Source: Bacteroidales bacterium UBA4814
GTDB lineage: Bacteria; Bacteroidota; Bacteroidia; Bacteroidales; UBA7960
Length of the DNA: 23,291 nt
Direction: 5' to 3'
Assembly (NCBI GenBank): GCA_002402465.1
Contig: DHFW01000008.1
Span: 1 to 23,291, forward strand
Shown here one piece after another: positions 16,038-23,291 of the stretch. The translations under genes were made by a program, and so were the position numbers. The notes under the pieces are model-generated. The model was not told the origin of the DNA. It was given only the letters and a program-made list of their open reading frames with translations, and made no database searches. The first letter of the stretch is position 1. Every line of letters begins with the position of its first letter.

Positions 16038-18599
16038 ATGCACCAAACCCGGACCTCCCTCTTTTCTATTTTCAAGCCGCTTACTTCCTTTGCTTTTTTG
16101 GCAAAGCTCCTTATGGTGTTTTTCCTGGTTTGCAGCATTGGCCTGCCTGCTGAGGCACAGCAAGTGCTCACTGGCAGCCAGATACGCCTGGACCCCAGCA
16201 ATCCCCAGGAGTATCGAATTGGTGGAATCAGTGTTACAGGAAGCCAGTTTTCTGTTGATGAAAATGTGGTGATCATGGTTTCACAACTGTACGTGGGTCA
16301 AACTATTTTAGTGCCCGGCGAACAAATCTCCAGGGCCATTCTTAATCTTTGGAAGCAAGGGCTTTTTCAGCATGTAGCCATTTCGGTCACTTCCATACAG
16401 GGCGAATCCATATTTCTCGACATAGAGTTACAGGAAAGACCGCGCCTTTCCCGCTTTGAGTTCAGAGGTGTGAAACGCGCTGATTCCGACAAGTTGCGCG
16501 AGAACCTGAACCTGATCAGGGGCGACGTGGTTACTGAAAGCCTTTTGTTCCGGGCCGAAAGTGCCATTGAAGAGTATTTCGTGGATAAGGGCTACCTCAA
16601 GCCTCAGATTACGGTAAATCAGATTCCCGACACAACAAGGGTGAACAGCATGGCCCTGGAGTTCGATATTGACCGGGGTCAACGCACCAAAATTGCCAAT
16701 GTGAATGTGTATGGCAATGAAGTCCTCTCTGACAGGCAGATCAAACGGTTGATGAAAAAGACCCGGGAGCAGAGCCTGCGCTTTATCTTCAACTCATCCA
16801 AGCTGATACAGGATCAATTTTTGGAAGACAAACAGAATATCATCGACCGTTACAACGAGCTGGGTAAACGCGACGCACGCATTTTAAATGACTCCATATA
16901 TTTTGTGGACGAAAACCGCATCAACATCGACCTGCACCTTGAAGAAGGCCCTACGTATTATTATCGCAACATTTCCTGGGTCGGCAATACCGTTTACCCT
17001 TCCGAGCTCCTTTCTGAGGTGCTGGGCGTTAAACCCGGCGATGTATACAACCAAAAGCTGCTTCAAAAGAATTTGTATATGAACATTGACGGGGTCGACG
17101 TGAGTTCGCTCTACCTGGACGATGGCTACCTGTTTTTCGATATCAAAGCCGTGGAGACAGCCATCGAAAACGACTCCATCGACCTTGAGCTTCGTATTTT
17201 TGAAGGCAAGCAAGCCACCATCAACAGGGTTACGGTAAGGGGCAACGACCGCACCAACGACCATGTGATCTTGCGCGAGATCCGTACCCGGCCAGGCCAG
17301 CTTTTCAGCCGCAGCGACATTATTCGCAGCCAGCGCGAGATTATCCAGCTTGGCTATTTCGACCAGGAAAAAATCGACGTCATTCCAAGGCCCAATCCAG
17401 TGGATGGCACCGTAGATATTGAATACGTGGTGGAAGAGACATCTTCCGACCAGGTGGAACTCTCGGGCGGCTGGGGTGCCAACCGCATCATTGGTACTAT
17501 AGGCCTAACTTTCAACAACTTTTCCACTCGCAACTTCTTTAAAAAAGAAGCCTGGCGTCCGCTGCCCACCGGCGATGGTCAGCGGCTTTCGCTCAGGGCT
17601 CAGACCTACGGACGAGGATATATCTCTTACAGCATGTCGTTTGTGGAACCCTGGCTGGGCGGAAAGAAACCCAACACCCTTAGTTTGAGCGTGTACCAGA
17701 CCACCCACCGCACCAACCTGGCCAAAACACACCCCAATTACGGATATTACTCCATTATCGGGGCCAGCGTGGGATTTGCCCAGCGCCTGCAGGTGCCCGA
17801 CGACTATTTCTATCTGCAGCATTTTGTTACCTATCAGAACTACGACATCCTGAACAGCCCCATACCGTTTATCATCAACAGCGGGCAGTCGAACAACCTG
17901 AGTTATAATATTGTGCTGGGCCGCAACTCTATCAGCGCCCCGCTATATCCGCGCGAGGGCTCCGAAATTTCGCTCTCGCTTCAGCTTACTCCACCCTATT
18001 CCGTCTTCAGCGGAAAGAATTATGCAGGGATGGCCGACGAAGAACGCTACAAATGGCTCGAATACCACAAATGGAAATTTAATACCAGTTGGTATACCAG
18101 ATTGGCAGGAGATTTGGTGTTAAGCACCCGGACCAGATTCGGTTTCCTCGGGTTTTATAACCGCGACATTGGATTTCCGCCCTTTGAGCGGTTCTATCTT
18201 GGTGGCGACGGAATATCAGGCTGGGAAATTGATGGCCGGGAGATCATTTCACTCAGGGGTTATGCCAACTACTCCCTTACACCCACCGACAATTTGGGGC
18301 GGGAAATCGGAGCCTCGGTTTACAATAAATTCACCATGGAGGTGCGTTACCCCATTGTGCTGAGCCCCATGTCGACCATTTATGCCCTGGCGTTTGTGGA
18401 GGGCGGTAATGCCTGGAAGAACTTCAGGGATTACAACCCTTTCAACATTAAACGCTCGGCAGGGTTCGGCCTTAGGATTTTCCTGCCCATGTTTGGCTTG
18501 CTGGGTATAGATTACGGATACGGCTTCGACAGCCTGCCCGGAAGGCCCAACGACAGTGGTGGAAGATTCCACTTCTCCATAGGCCAGTCCATCGACTAA
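16038..18599 (+). CDS. bamA: outer-membrane protein assembly factor BamA
   Basis: The product is 853 residues from the ATG at 16038, preceded by an A-rich leader typical of Bacteroidota starts. ATG 16011 and TTG 15999 are in-frame alternatives that only lengthen the signal peptide. After the signal sequence (SIGLPAEAQ end) come five POTRA-type repeats, recognisable by elements such as YRIGGISVTG, LSRFEFRGVKR, KIANVNVYGNEVLS, YYYRNISWVGNTVYP and INRVTVRGNDRTNDHVILRE. The last third is the 16-strand barrel, with ELSGGWGANRIIGTIGLTFN at its start, FYLGGDGISGWEIDGRE in the conserved region, and FHFSIGQ at the end as the C-terminal strand signal. BamA inserts beta-barrels into the outer membrane. 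The downstream neighbour is an OmpH/Skp chaperone, its functional partner. Confidence 0.94.
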   Translation: MHQTRTSLFSIFKPLTSFAFLAKLLMVFFLVCSIGLPAEAQQVLTGSQIRLDPSNPQEYRIGGISVTGSQFSVDENVVIMVSQLYVGQTILVPGEQISRAILNLWKQGLFQHVAISVTSIQGESIFLDIELQERPRLSRFEFRGVKRADSDKLRENLNLIRGDVVTESLLFRAESAIEEYFVDKGYLKPQITVNQIPDTTRVNSMALEFDIDRGQRTKIANVNVYGNEVLSDRQIKRLMKKTREQSLRFIFNSSKLIQDQFLEDKQNIIDRYNELGKRDARILNDSIYFVDENRINIDLHLEEGPTYYYRNISWVGNTVYPSELLSEVLGVKPGDVYNQKLLQKNLYMNIDGVDVSSLYLDDGYLFFDIKAVETAIENDSIDLELRIFEGKQATINRVTVRGNDRTNDHVILREIRTRPGQLFSRSDIIRSQREIIQLGYFDQEKIDVIPRPNPVDGTVDIEYVVEETSSDQVELSGGWGANRIIGTIGLTFNNFSTRNFFKKEAWRPLPTGDGQRLSLRAQTYGRGYISYSMSFVEPWLGGKKPNTLSLSVYQTTHRTNLAKTHPNYGYYSIIGASVGFAQRLQVPDDYFYLQHFVTYQNYDILNSPIPFIINSGQSNNLSYNIVLGRNSISAPLYPREGSEISLSLQLTPPYSVFSGKNYAGMADEERYKWLEYHKWKFNTSWYTRLAGDLVLSTRTRFGFLGFYNRDIGFPPFERFYLGGDGISGWEIDGREIISLRGYANYSLTPTDNLGREIGASVYNKFTMEVRYPIVLSPMSTIYALAFVEGGNAWKNFRDYNPFNIKRSAGFGLRIFLPMFGLLGIDYGYGFDSLPGRPNDSGGRFHFSIGQSID

Positions 18600-18620
18600 C
18601 GAATGTGTATTAACCAATCC

Positions 18621-18626
18621 AGGAGG
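18621..18626 (+). promoter_or_regulatory. strong Shine-Dalgarno sequence before the OmpH/Skp gene
   Basis: AGGAGG sits 8 bases before the ATG at 18635. A full match to the anti-Shine-Dalgarno core is unusual here: the other starts in the window have AT-rich leaders without one. Confidence 0.8.
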
Positions 18627-18634
18627 ACTCAAAA

Positions 18635-19147
18635 ATGAAAAAAATTGCCCTGTTTGCCGCCATTCTATTGCTTGCCAGCGCGAGCTTCGCTCAGCGATTT
18701 GCTTATATCGATTCTGACTACATCATGGAAAATATCCCCGAATACAAAGCTGCCGAGCAGGAGCTTGAGCGTATCAGCGTGGTGTGGCAGAACGAGATAG
18801 AGCAAAGCTTCAGCGAAATTGACCGCCTGTACCGTGAATACCAGGCCGAGGCTCCGCTGCTACCCGAAGAAATGCGCCGCCAGCGCGAAGAAAACATCAT
18901 TGAACGCGAAAGGGTTGCCAAGGAATTGCAAATGCAGCGATTCGGTCGCGAAGGCGACCTGTTTAAAAAACGACAGGAACTCATCAAGCCTATACAAGAC
19001 AAAGTGTATGAGGCCATTGAAGAAATTGCCACCCGCGGCAACTATGCCGTGATCTTCGACAAATCGGGCGGCATTACCATGATCTATTCCGATGTACGCT
19101 ACGACCTCAGCGACGAGGTGCTGCAGCGTCTTGGATACCGCAGGTAG
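18635..19147 (+). CDS. OmpH/Skp-family periplasmic chaperone
   Basis: This 170-residue secreted protein has a clean signal peptide (MKKIALFAAILLLASASFAQ, cut after Ala-Gln or before Gln). The mature form starts RFAYIDSDYIMENIPEYKAA, the OmpH/Skp opening, then a long charged coiled-coil arm (about residues 40-120, with EQELERISVVWQNEIEQ and the Arg/Glu-rich EEMRRQREENIIERERV). It ends with AIEEIATRGNYAVIFDKSGG, the conserved core that closes the trimer body. Skp-like proteins hold unfolded outer-membrane proteins in the periplasm and hand them to the BAM complex. It follows bamA by 35 bases and is the last gene before a terminator. Many Bacteroidota have two OmpH copies here; only one is present. 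Confidence 0.92.
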   Translation: MKKIALFAAILLLASASFAQRFAYIDSDYIMENIPEYKAAEQELERISVVWQNEIEQSFSEIDRLYREYQAEAPLLPEEMRRQREENIIERERVAKELQMQRFGREGDLFKKRQELIKPIQDKVYEAIEEIATRGNYAVIFDKSGGITMIYSDVRYDLSDEVLQRLGYRR

Positions 19148-19171
19148 TTTTAACCAAATGGATAAACTTGT

Positions 19172-19199
19172 AAAACCGGCTTTTGGCCGGTTTTTTATT
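19172..19199. terminator. bidirectional rho-independent terminator between the OmpH/Skp gene and mutS
   Basis: AAAACCGGC (19172-19180) pairs perfectly with GCCGGTTTT (19186-19194) around a TTTTG loop, followed by more T residues. The matching A-run on the left arm makes it usable from both sides. It ends the plus-strand envelope run and abuts the mutS stop codon at 19195-19197. Confidence 0.85.
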
Positions 19200-21825
19200 T
19201 ACCCAGCAGTCGTTTTATTTCATTGAGTTTCATAAGGGCCTCCACCGGGGTAAGAGTATTAATGTCGGTGTTAAGGATGTCGTCCTTTATTTGCTCCAGC
19301 AAGGGATCGTCGAGCTGGAAAAAACTCAGTTGGTAATTATCTTTCCCTTTTTTGGCTGTTTTTGCAGGTGTACCATCCTTGCCGGTCAGTTCTTCGTGAC
19401 TGTGGTTTTTTTCAAGCTGCGCCAGTATCTGTTGGGCCCGGTCGATAACCTGGGAGGGCATACCTGCCATGCGGGCCACATGGATACCAAAGCTGTGTTC
19501 AATGCCTCCGGGCACCAGCTTGCGCAGAAAGATCACCTGGTTATGCAGCTCCTTAATGGACACGTTAAAGTTTTTAATCCGCGGAAAAGAGGCTGCCATT
19601 TCGTTCAGCTCATGGTAATGGGTGGCAAAAAGCGTTTTGGCCCTGAACATGGGATGCTCGTGCAGAAATTCAGCAATGGCCCAGGCAATGCTGATGCCAT
19701 CGTAGGTGCTGGTGCCGCGGCCAATCTCATCGAGCAAAATGAGGCTGCGATTGGAAATATTGTTGAGAATGCTGGCTGTTTCGTTCATCTCAACCATAAA
19801 AGTCGATTCGCCCGAAGAAATGTTGTCGGAAGCCCCCACCCGGGTAAAGATCTTGTCGATCAGCCCAATGGAAGCTTTTTCGGCCGGTACAAAACAGCCC
19901 ATTTGCGCCATTAGCACAATGAGGGCAGTTTGCCTCAGCAGGGCCGATTTACCCGACATATTCGGACCAGTAATCATGAGAATTTGTTGCAATTCATTGT
20001 CGAGCAACACATCGTTTGCTACATATTCCTCGCCGAGAGGCAGTTGCTGCTCGATCACCGGATGCCGCCCCCCGCGAATGTCGAGTACATAGGAGTCGTT
20101 CATCTCGGGACGCGAATAGCCGTATTGCCTCGACACGGTGGCAAAACACAGCAGCACGTCGATGCGGCCCACTACCCCGGCGTTGACCTGAATGGGCTCA
20201 ATGTACTCCTGCACGGCCATAACCAACTGGTTAAACAACTCCTCTTCTTTTTGCAGGATAAGCTCTTCGGCAGCCAGAATTTTGGTTTCGTATTCCTTGA
20301 GCTCGGGGGTAATATAGCGCTCGCTGTTCACCAGGGTTTGTTTGCGCTCCCAGTCTTCAGGAATCTTGTCTTTGTGTGTGTTGGTTACTTCCAGGAAATA
20401 GCCGAACACGTTGTTATAAGATACTTTTATATTGGGAATGCCGGTGCGCTCCATTTCGCGCTGCCGCAACCGGCCCAGGAAGTCTTTTCCTGAAAGGGAG
20501 ATACTGCGCAGTTCATCCAACTCTTCCGACACTCCTTCGGCAATTACATTTCCTTTGGCAATGAGGGCCGAAGGTTCACTTTTGATCTCGCGTGCAATGC
20601 GGTCGCGAATCAAGGCACAGGGATTGATCTGATCGCCGGCTTTTTGCAGGGGCGCGCAATTGCTATCCAGGCATAAGGCCCGGATTGGCTCCATGGCCTC
20701 CAGGGCTTTTTGTATCTGCTGTATCTCACGTGGGTTCACCTTGCCCACGGCCACTTTCGAAATAAGGCGCTCCAGGTCGCCGATTTGCCTGATGTGGCTG
20801 CCCATTTTCTCAGCAAAGCCCTGATCAGCCAAAAAGAACTCCACCACGTCGAGACGTTCGTTAATCAGCTGTTTGTCCTTAAGCGGAAGAACGATCCAGC
20901 GCTTAAGCAGGCGGCTGCCCATGGGCGAAATGCTGTGATCGAGCACCTGTATAAGCGTAGTAGCGTTTTCGTTTGGCGAGTGCAGGATCTCCAGGTTGCG
21001 AATGGTGAACTTGTCGAGCCAGACAAACTGCTGCTCGTCGATGCGCGATATGCGGTTAATATGACCGATCTGCTCGTGGCGCGTTTCCGAAAGGTAGTGC
21101 ATTACCGCACCCGCCGCCACAATGCCACAGTGCAGCTCCTCGATGCCAAAACCTTTGAAAGATACCGTCCCAAAATGTTTCAGCAGCAGGTCATCGGCAA
21201 ATTCGCGGGTAAACACCCAGTCGTCGAAAGCGGTGGTGTAATACTTTCCCGGGAAGGTGGCCTGGAAGTGGCGCTGCTGATTTTTCTGTACTACCACCTC
21301 GCTGGGGCGAAAACTTTGCAACAGTTTATCGATATAATCGGGTTTACCCTGATCGGCCAGAAACTCGCCGGTCGATACGTCGAGAAAGGCCACCCCGGTG
21401 AGCCCCTCGTCGAAATGCAGGGCCGCCAGGAAGTTGTTTTCCTTGTGGTTGAGCACCTTGTCGCTGAAGGCAATACCAGGAGTCACCAGCTCAGTAACAC
21501 CCCTCTTCACGATTTTTTTGGCCAGTTTGGGGTCTTCCAGTTGCTCGCAAATGGCCACCCGCTGCCCGGCCTTCACCAGTTTGGGCAGGTAGGTGTCGAG
21601 CGCATGGTGCGGAAAGCCGGCCAGCTCCACAAAAGAGGCGGCCCCATTGGCACGGCGCGTGAGCACTATGCCCAGTATCTCGGAGGTGGTGATGGCATCG
21701 TCGCCAAAGGTTTCATAAAAGTCGCCCACCCTGAACAGCAGCAAGGCATCAGGGTGCTTGGCCTTGATGGCATAGTACTGCTTCATCAAGGGCGTTTCAA
21801 CATATTTGGCAGCAGATTTCGACAA
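19195..21825 (-). CDS. mutS: DNA mismatch repair protein MutS
   Basis: This 876-residue MutS1 protein recognises mismatches and small loops and recruits MutL. The N-terminal mismatch-binding domain has the Phe-x-Glu motif in RVGDFYETF (F36-Y37-E38). The C-terminal ABC-type ATPase has Walker A GPNMSGKS (residues 620-627), Walker B LILLDEIGRGTSTYDG (D699-E700) and the ATHYHEL H-loop. Length and domain order are normal. The start is unusual: the frame has no ATG upstream before an in-frame TGA at 21844-21846. Candidates are TTG at 21825 and the ATG at 21786 (TPLMKQY). TTG is preferred because family members normally have about ten residues before TPLMKQY. No mutL is present in the window. Confidence 0.95.
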   Translation of the reverse strand: MSKSAAKYVETPLMKQYYAIKAKHPDALLLFRVGDFYETFGDDAITTSEILGIVLTRRANGAASFVELAGFPHHALDTYLPKLVKAGQRVAICEQLEDPKLAKKIVKRGVTELVTPGIAFSDKVLNHKENNFLAALHFDEGLTGVAFLDVSTGEFLADQGKPDYIDKLLQSFRPSEVVVQKNQQRHFQATFPGKYYTTAFDDWVFTREFADDLLLKHFGTVSFKGFGIEELHCGIVAAGAVMHYLSETRHEQIGHINRISRIDEQQFVWLDKFTIRNLEILHSPNENATTLIQVLDHSISPMGSRLLKRWIVLPLKDKQLINERLDVVEFFLADQGFAEKMGSHIRQIGDLERLISKVAVGKVNPREIQQIQKALEAMEPIRALCLDSNCAPLQKAGDQINPCALIRDRIAREIKSEPSALIAKGNVIAEGVSEELDELRSISLSGKDFLGRLRQREMERTGIPNIKVSYNNVFGYFLEVTNTHKDKIPEDWERKQTLVNSERYITPELKEYETKILAAEELILQKEEELFNQLVMAVQEYIEPIQVNAGVVGRIDVLLCFATVSRQYGYSRPEMNDSYVLDIRGGRHPVIEQQLPLGEEYVANDVLLDNELQQILMITGPNMSGKSALLRQTALIVLMAQMGCFVPAEKASIGLIDKIFTRVGASDNISSGESTFMVEMNETASILNNISNRSLILLDEIGRGTSTYDGISIAWAIAEFLHEHPMFRAKTLFATHYHELNEMAASFPRIKNFNVSIKELHNQVIFLRKLVPGGIEHSFGIHVARMAGMPSQVIDRAQQILAQLEKNHSHEELTGKDGTPAKTAKKGKDNYQLSFFQLDDPLLEQIKDDILNTDINTLTPVEALMKLNEIKRLLGK

Positions 21826-22254
21826 GGCCTTATGGTTTAGTTTTCACAAAAATAAATAAAAACAACCAAGGCCTTCAAGGAATTTGCAACGACCTGATGA
21901 AATACAAAACAAATTTATTGCGCAATTATACCTTAAAATTTTACGTTTAAAACACCTGATCTTTCCGGTGAGATTTACGCAAAGAAAAAAAGCTTGCAGC
22001 AAAAATGACCCTTCAAAAGCAAAAGGCATTTTCGGCAACATGCTGATTTTCAACACCACCTTCATTTTTCACCCCGAAGTTTTCACCTGTTTTTTTATTT
22101 AAAAAATTAAGTGTTTCACGGTCATCCCTTAGTAAATGCCGCCTTACTTTTATGGAATAAATCCTTAGAAGCCCACGGGCCGGTCCATGTGATTAAATTT
22201 TAACAACATCTGAAAGTCCGACAAATCAATAAATAACCCCAAAAACCTGCTCAA
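21826..22254. other. AT-rich gene-free spacer between mutS and the lipoprotein gene
   Basis: These 429 bases between divergent genes are AT-rich. Apart from the mutS promoter at the left end I see no tRNA, terminator or convincing reading frame. A 9-base direct repeat, CAAGGCCTT, occurs at 21823-21831 (over the mutS start) and 21867-21875 (inside the promoter spacer). A possible -7-like box TACTTTTA (22145-22152) is about 100 bases before the lipoprotein gene, one base off consensus. Short weak frames here have no recognisable features. Confidence 0.6.
21847..21878 (-). promoter_or_regulatory. promoter for mutS
   Basis: On the minus strand a TTG (21876-21878) is followed after 21 bases by TATTTTTG (21847-21854). 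This fits the Bacteroidota TTG-N(19-23)-TAnnTTTG promoter in both boxes and spacing. It predicts transcription starting around 21840, about 15 bases before the TTG start. Confidence 0.5.
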
Positions 22255-22923
22255 ATGAAAGCAAAATTTTACCATTCCTTATTTTTACTGGCCGTTGTTT
22301 CCATAGTAGGTTTAAGCAGCTGCGAAAAAGATATTCCGGAGCCCAGCTTCCTTGAAGCTGACGAGCCCGAAATCAACACTTATGAAGGTACCGTAACCGA
22401 TTGTGAACCTGAGACCTACACCCTGTGGGCCGGACAGCATATCCACAGCGGCTCACTGGAGGTTAGCAGCAACGCAGAATATATATATGTGACCTTCCGC
22501 ACTAGCGGCGGCTGGATGCTGCAGCTTACCCATCTGCATATAGCCACTGAGGCAACCCAGGTACCCAAAAATGGCCGGCCCATTCCCGGTCAGTTTATGT
22601 ACCAGACCATACACAACCCACGGGTTAGTGAATACACCTACGTGATACCCAATACCTGGGGCGAAGGCGCCAACCTGATCATTGCAGCCCATGCCGAAGT
22701 AGTGCTTATTGGCGAAAACGGCCAAGTAATGCAGGGCGAAACCGCCTTTGGCGGCGACACCCCCGGCCCCGGCCCACGATGGTGGTTCTATGCCGAATAT
22801 TCCGTTGAGTATTGCGATGAGCAAGGTGTAACGGATGATGGAGGAGAAGAAATTGTTGGTGATGGTGATGGTGATGGTGGTGGTGGTGATGGTGGTGGTG
22901 GTGGTGATAGTTCCGGGGGTTAG
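22255..22923 (+). CDS. unrecognised lipoprotein with Gly/Asp-rich repeat tail
   Basis: The product is 222 residues. The N-terminus is a lipoprotein signal (LFLLAVVSIVGLSSC, lipidated Cys at about residue 23), so the protein should be membrane-anchored, possibly surface-exposed. The middle (about residues 40-185) looks like a compact, beta-rich, aromatic domain: TYTLWAGQHIHSGSLEVSS, YIYVTFRTSGGWMLQLTHLH and PGPRWWFYAEYSVEYC, with Cys in TVTDCEPE and EYC that might pair. I do not recognise the family. The tail is EEIVGDGDGDGGGGDGGGGG then DSSGG, written by a GGT/GAT microsatellite, so its length may vary between strains. The gene faces a convergent frame. The tail could be native or acquired at a junction with the sequence to the right. 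Confidence 0.7.
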   Translation: MKAKFYHSLFLLAVVSIVGLSSCEKDIPEPSFLEADEPEINTYEGTVTDCEPETYTLWAGQHIHSGSLEVSSNAEYIYVTFRTSGGWMLQLTHLHIATEATQVPKNGRPIPGQFMYQTIHNPRVSEYTYVIPNTWGEGANLIIAAHAEVVLIGENGQVMQGETAFGGDTPGPGPRWWFYAEYSVEYCDEQGVTDDGGEEIVGDGDGDGGGGDGGGGGDSSGG

Positions 22924-23291
22924 TATCTCCGACCGGCCAGATTTTTGAGCCGATCCCCGAGGAGAAACTCCTCCCGCCCCTTGGGGGGGTATATCGTCGT
23001 CTATGTCTTTACGGTTATTATCTTTATATTTATCACAACTATCACCACCATCACCACCAATAGCTTTACAGATAGCGTTTATACGGGTGGTGATTGAGGT
23101 GGTGATAGAATCAGTGTCACCATCGGCTTCCACGGGGTTGGAGCCTACGGCATCGATTACCACCACCGTGCCGTGTTTCGATAGCTTGAAGCCGATGGAT
23201 ATTCCAGCCCTGGCCAGGTCCTCCTGGGCCTTCCTCAGGCGGTTGCTGAACCTGTTGGGCTTCGCTGGCCAGTCCTGGGGTAGCGAGCGGA
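22453..23291 (-). CDS. C-terminal part of a probable mobile-element primase/helicase-type protein (partial)
   Basis: The minus-strand frame enters from the right window edge and has no start inside. It begins with DWPAKPNRFSNRLRKAQEDL and ARAGISIGFKLSKHGTVVVI. This resembles the winged-helix-like end of phage and integrative-element primase/helicase (DUF3987/DUF3631-type) proteins ('GWP..p..ls.rLrr....L...GI'). Then follow SITTSITTRINAICKAIGGD, GGDSCDKYKDNNRKDIDDD and TITTTTTITTTTITITITNN; low-complexity Ser/Thr/Asp tails like these are common at the ends of that group. The frame stays open to a stop at 22453-22455, but everything left of about 22923 is antisense to the lipoprotein gene and has no independent support. 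The true end may be lost. The family call rests on pattern memory only. Confidence 0.4.
   Translation of the reverse strand, partial: RSLPQDWPAKPNRFSNRLRKAQEDLARAGISIGFKLSKHGTVVVIDAVGSNPVEADGDTDSITTSITTRINAICKAIGGDGGDSCDKYKDNNRKDIDDDIPPQGAGGVSPRGSAQKSGRSEILTPGTITTTTTITTTTITITITNNFFSSIIRYTLLIAILNGIFGIEPPSWAGAGGVAAKGGFALHYLAVFANKHYFGMGCNDQVGAFAPGIGYHVGVFTNPWVVYGLVHKLTGNGPAIFGYLGCLSGYMQMGKLQHPAAASAEGHIYIFCVAANLQ
22858..22908 (+). repeat. GGT/GAT trinucleotide microsatellite
   Basis: Seventeen consecutive triplets are GGT or GAT (three GGTGAT pairs, then GGT runs broken by GAT), encoding the Gly/Asp tail of the lipoprotein. On the minus strand the same tract reads ACC/ATC triplets and encodes the Thr/Ile run of the convergent frame. 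Copy-number slippage by whole triplets would keep both frames open. Confidence 0.9.
22899..23050. repeat. inverted repeat joining two GGTGAT-type tracts
   Basis: The 14 bases at 22899-22912 (TGGTGGTGATAGTT) are the exact reverse complement of 23037-23050 (AACTATCACCACCA). Between them is a small hairpin, GAGGAG-AAA-CTCCTC, at 22959-22973. The arms lie in the microsatellite end of the lipoprotein gene and in the Gly-Gly-Asp part of the convergent frame. Confidence 0.75.

Noticed and set aside
20710..21840. 376-codon plus-strand frame opposite mutS
   Set aside because: Antisense shadow of the highly conserved MutS sequence; no recognisable motifs and no promoter or start context.
21844..22065. 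73-codon minus-strand frame upstream of mutS
   Set aside because: It overlaps the mutS promoter, is AT-rich, has no start context and reads as a random hydrophobic/Cys mixture.
22858..22908. Possible CRISPR or tandem-repeat array
   Set aside because: It is a GGT/GAT triplet microsatellite in a reading frame with no spacers and no repeat of CRISPR length.

Overview
The window looks like a Bacteroidota chromosome segment, probably Bacteroidia, of moderate GC content. Three things point there. The order NAD kinase, two DUF6089-type outer-membrane proteins, undecaprenyl diphosphate synthase, BamA and OmpH/Skp is a familiar Bacteroidota arrangement. Several genes are preceded by the Bacteroidota-type -7 element TAnnTTTG. 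Most starts lack a Shine-Dalgarno sequence. No RNA gene or CRISPR array was seen.

Left part (1-4098). The edge carries a short minus-strand remnant that looks like the C-terminus of a type I restriction-modification methyltransferase. Next come two minus-strand genes in one transcription unit: a GT4 glycosyltransferase, then a CDP-glycerol glycerophosphotransferase-like protein. A decayed DUF362-like gene (2530-3034) follows, and then a plus-strand DUF1460 lipoprotein that probably acts on peptidoglycan.

Middle left (4102-8739, minus strand). Three genes run in the order saccharopine-dehydrogenase-like protein, GatE, GatD. GatD and GatE are the archaeal-type tRNA-dependent amidotransferase that converts Glu-tRNA(Gln) to Gln-tRNA(Gln). 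They can be told apart from bacterial GatCAB and from plain asparaginase by the GatD N-terminal domain and the GAD-type insertion in GatE. This is the most notable biology here. A low-complexity tract separates gatE from gatD.

Middle right (8925-19147, plus strand). Envelope genes follow: mrdA (PBP2) and rodA overlapping by 4 bp, nadK, two DUF6089-type barrels, uppS, bamA and an OmpH/Skp chaperone. Together they cover lateral-wall peptidoglycan synthesis, the lipid carrier for wall and O-antigen precursors, and outer-membrane protein insertion. A bidirectional terminator separates this run from the convergent mutS, which appears to use a TTG start.

Right edge (21826-23291). After a 429-base AT-rich gap lies an unrecognised lipoprotein whose Gly/Asp tail is written by a GGT/GAT microsatellite. 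Convergent to it, and cut by the window end, is an open frame resembling the C-terminus of mobile-element primase/helicase proteins, with ATCACC-type repeats of its own. The two tracts share a 14-bp inverted repeat, so this may be an integration, recombination or assembly junction.
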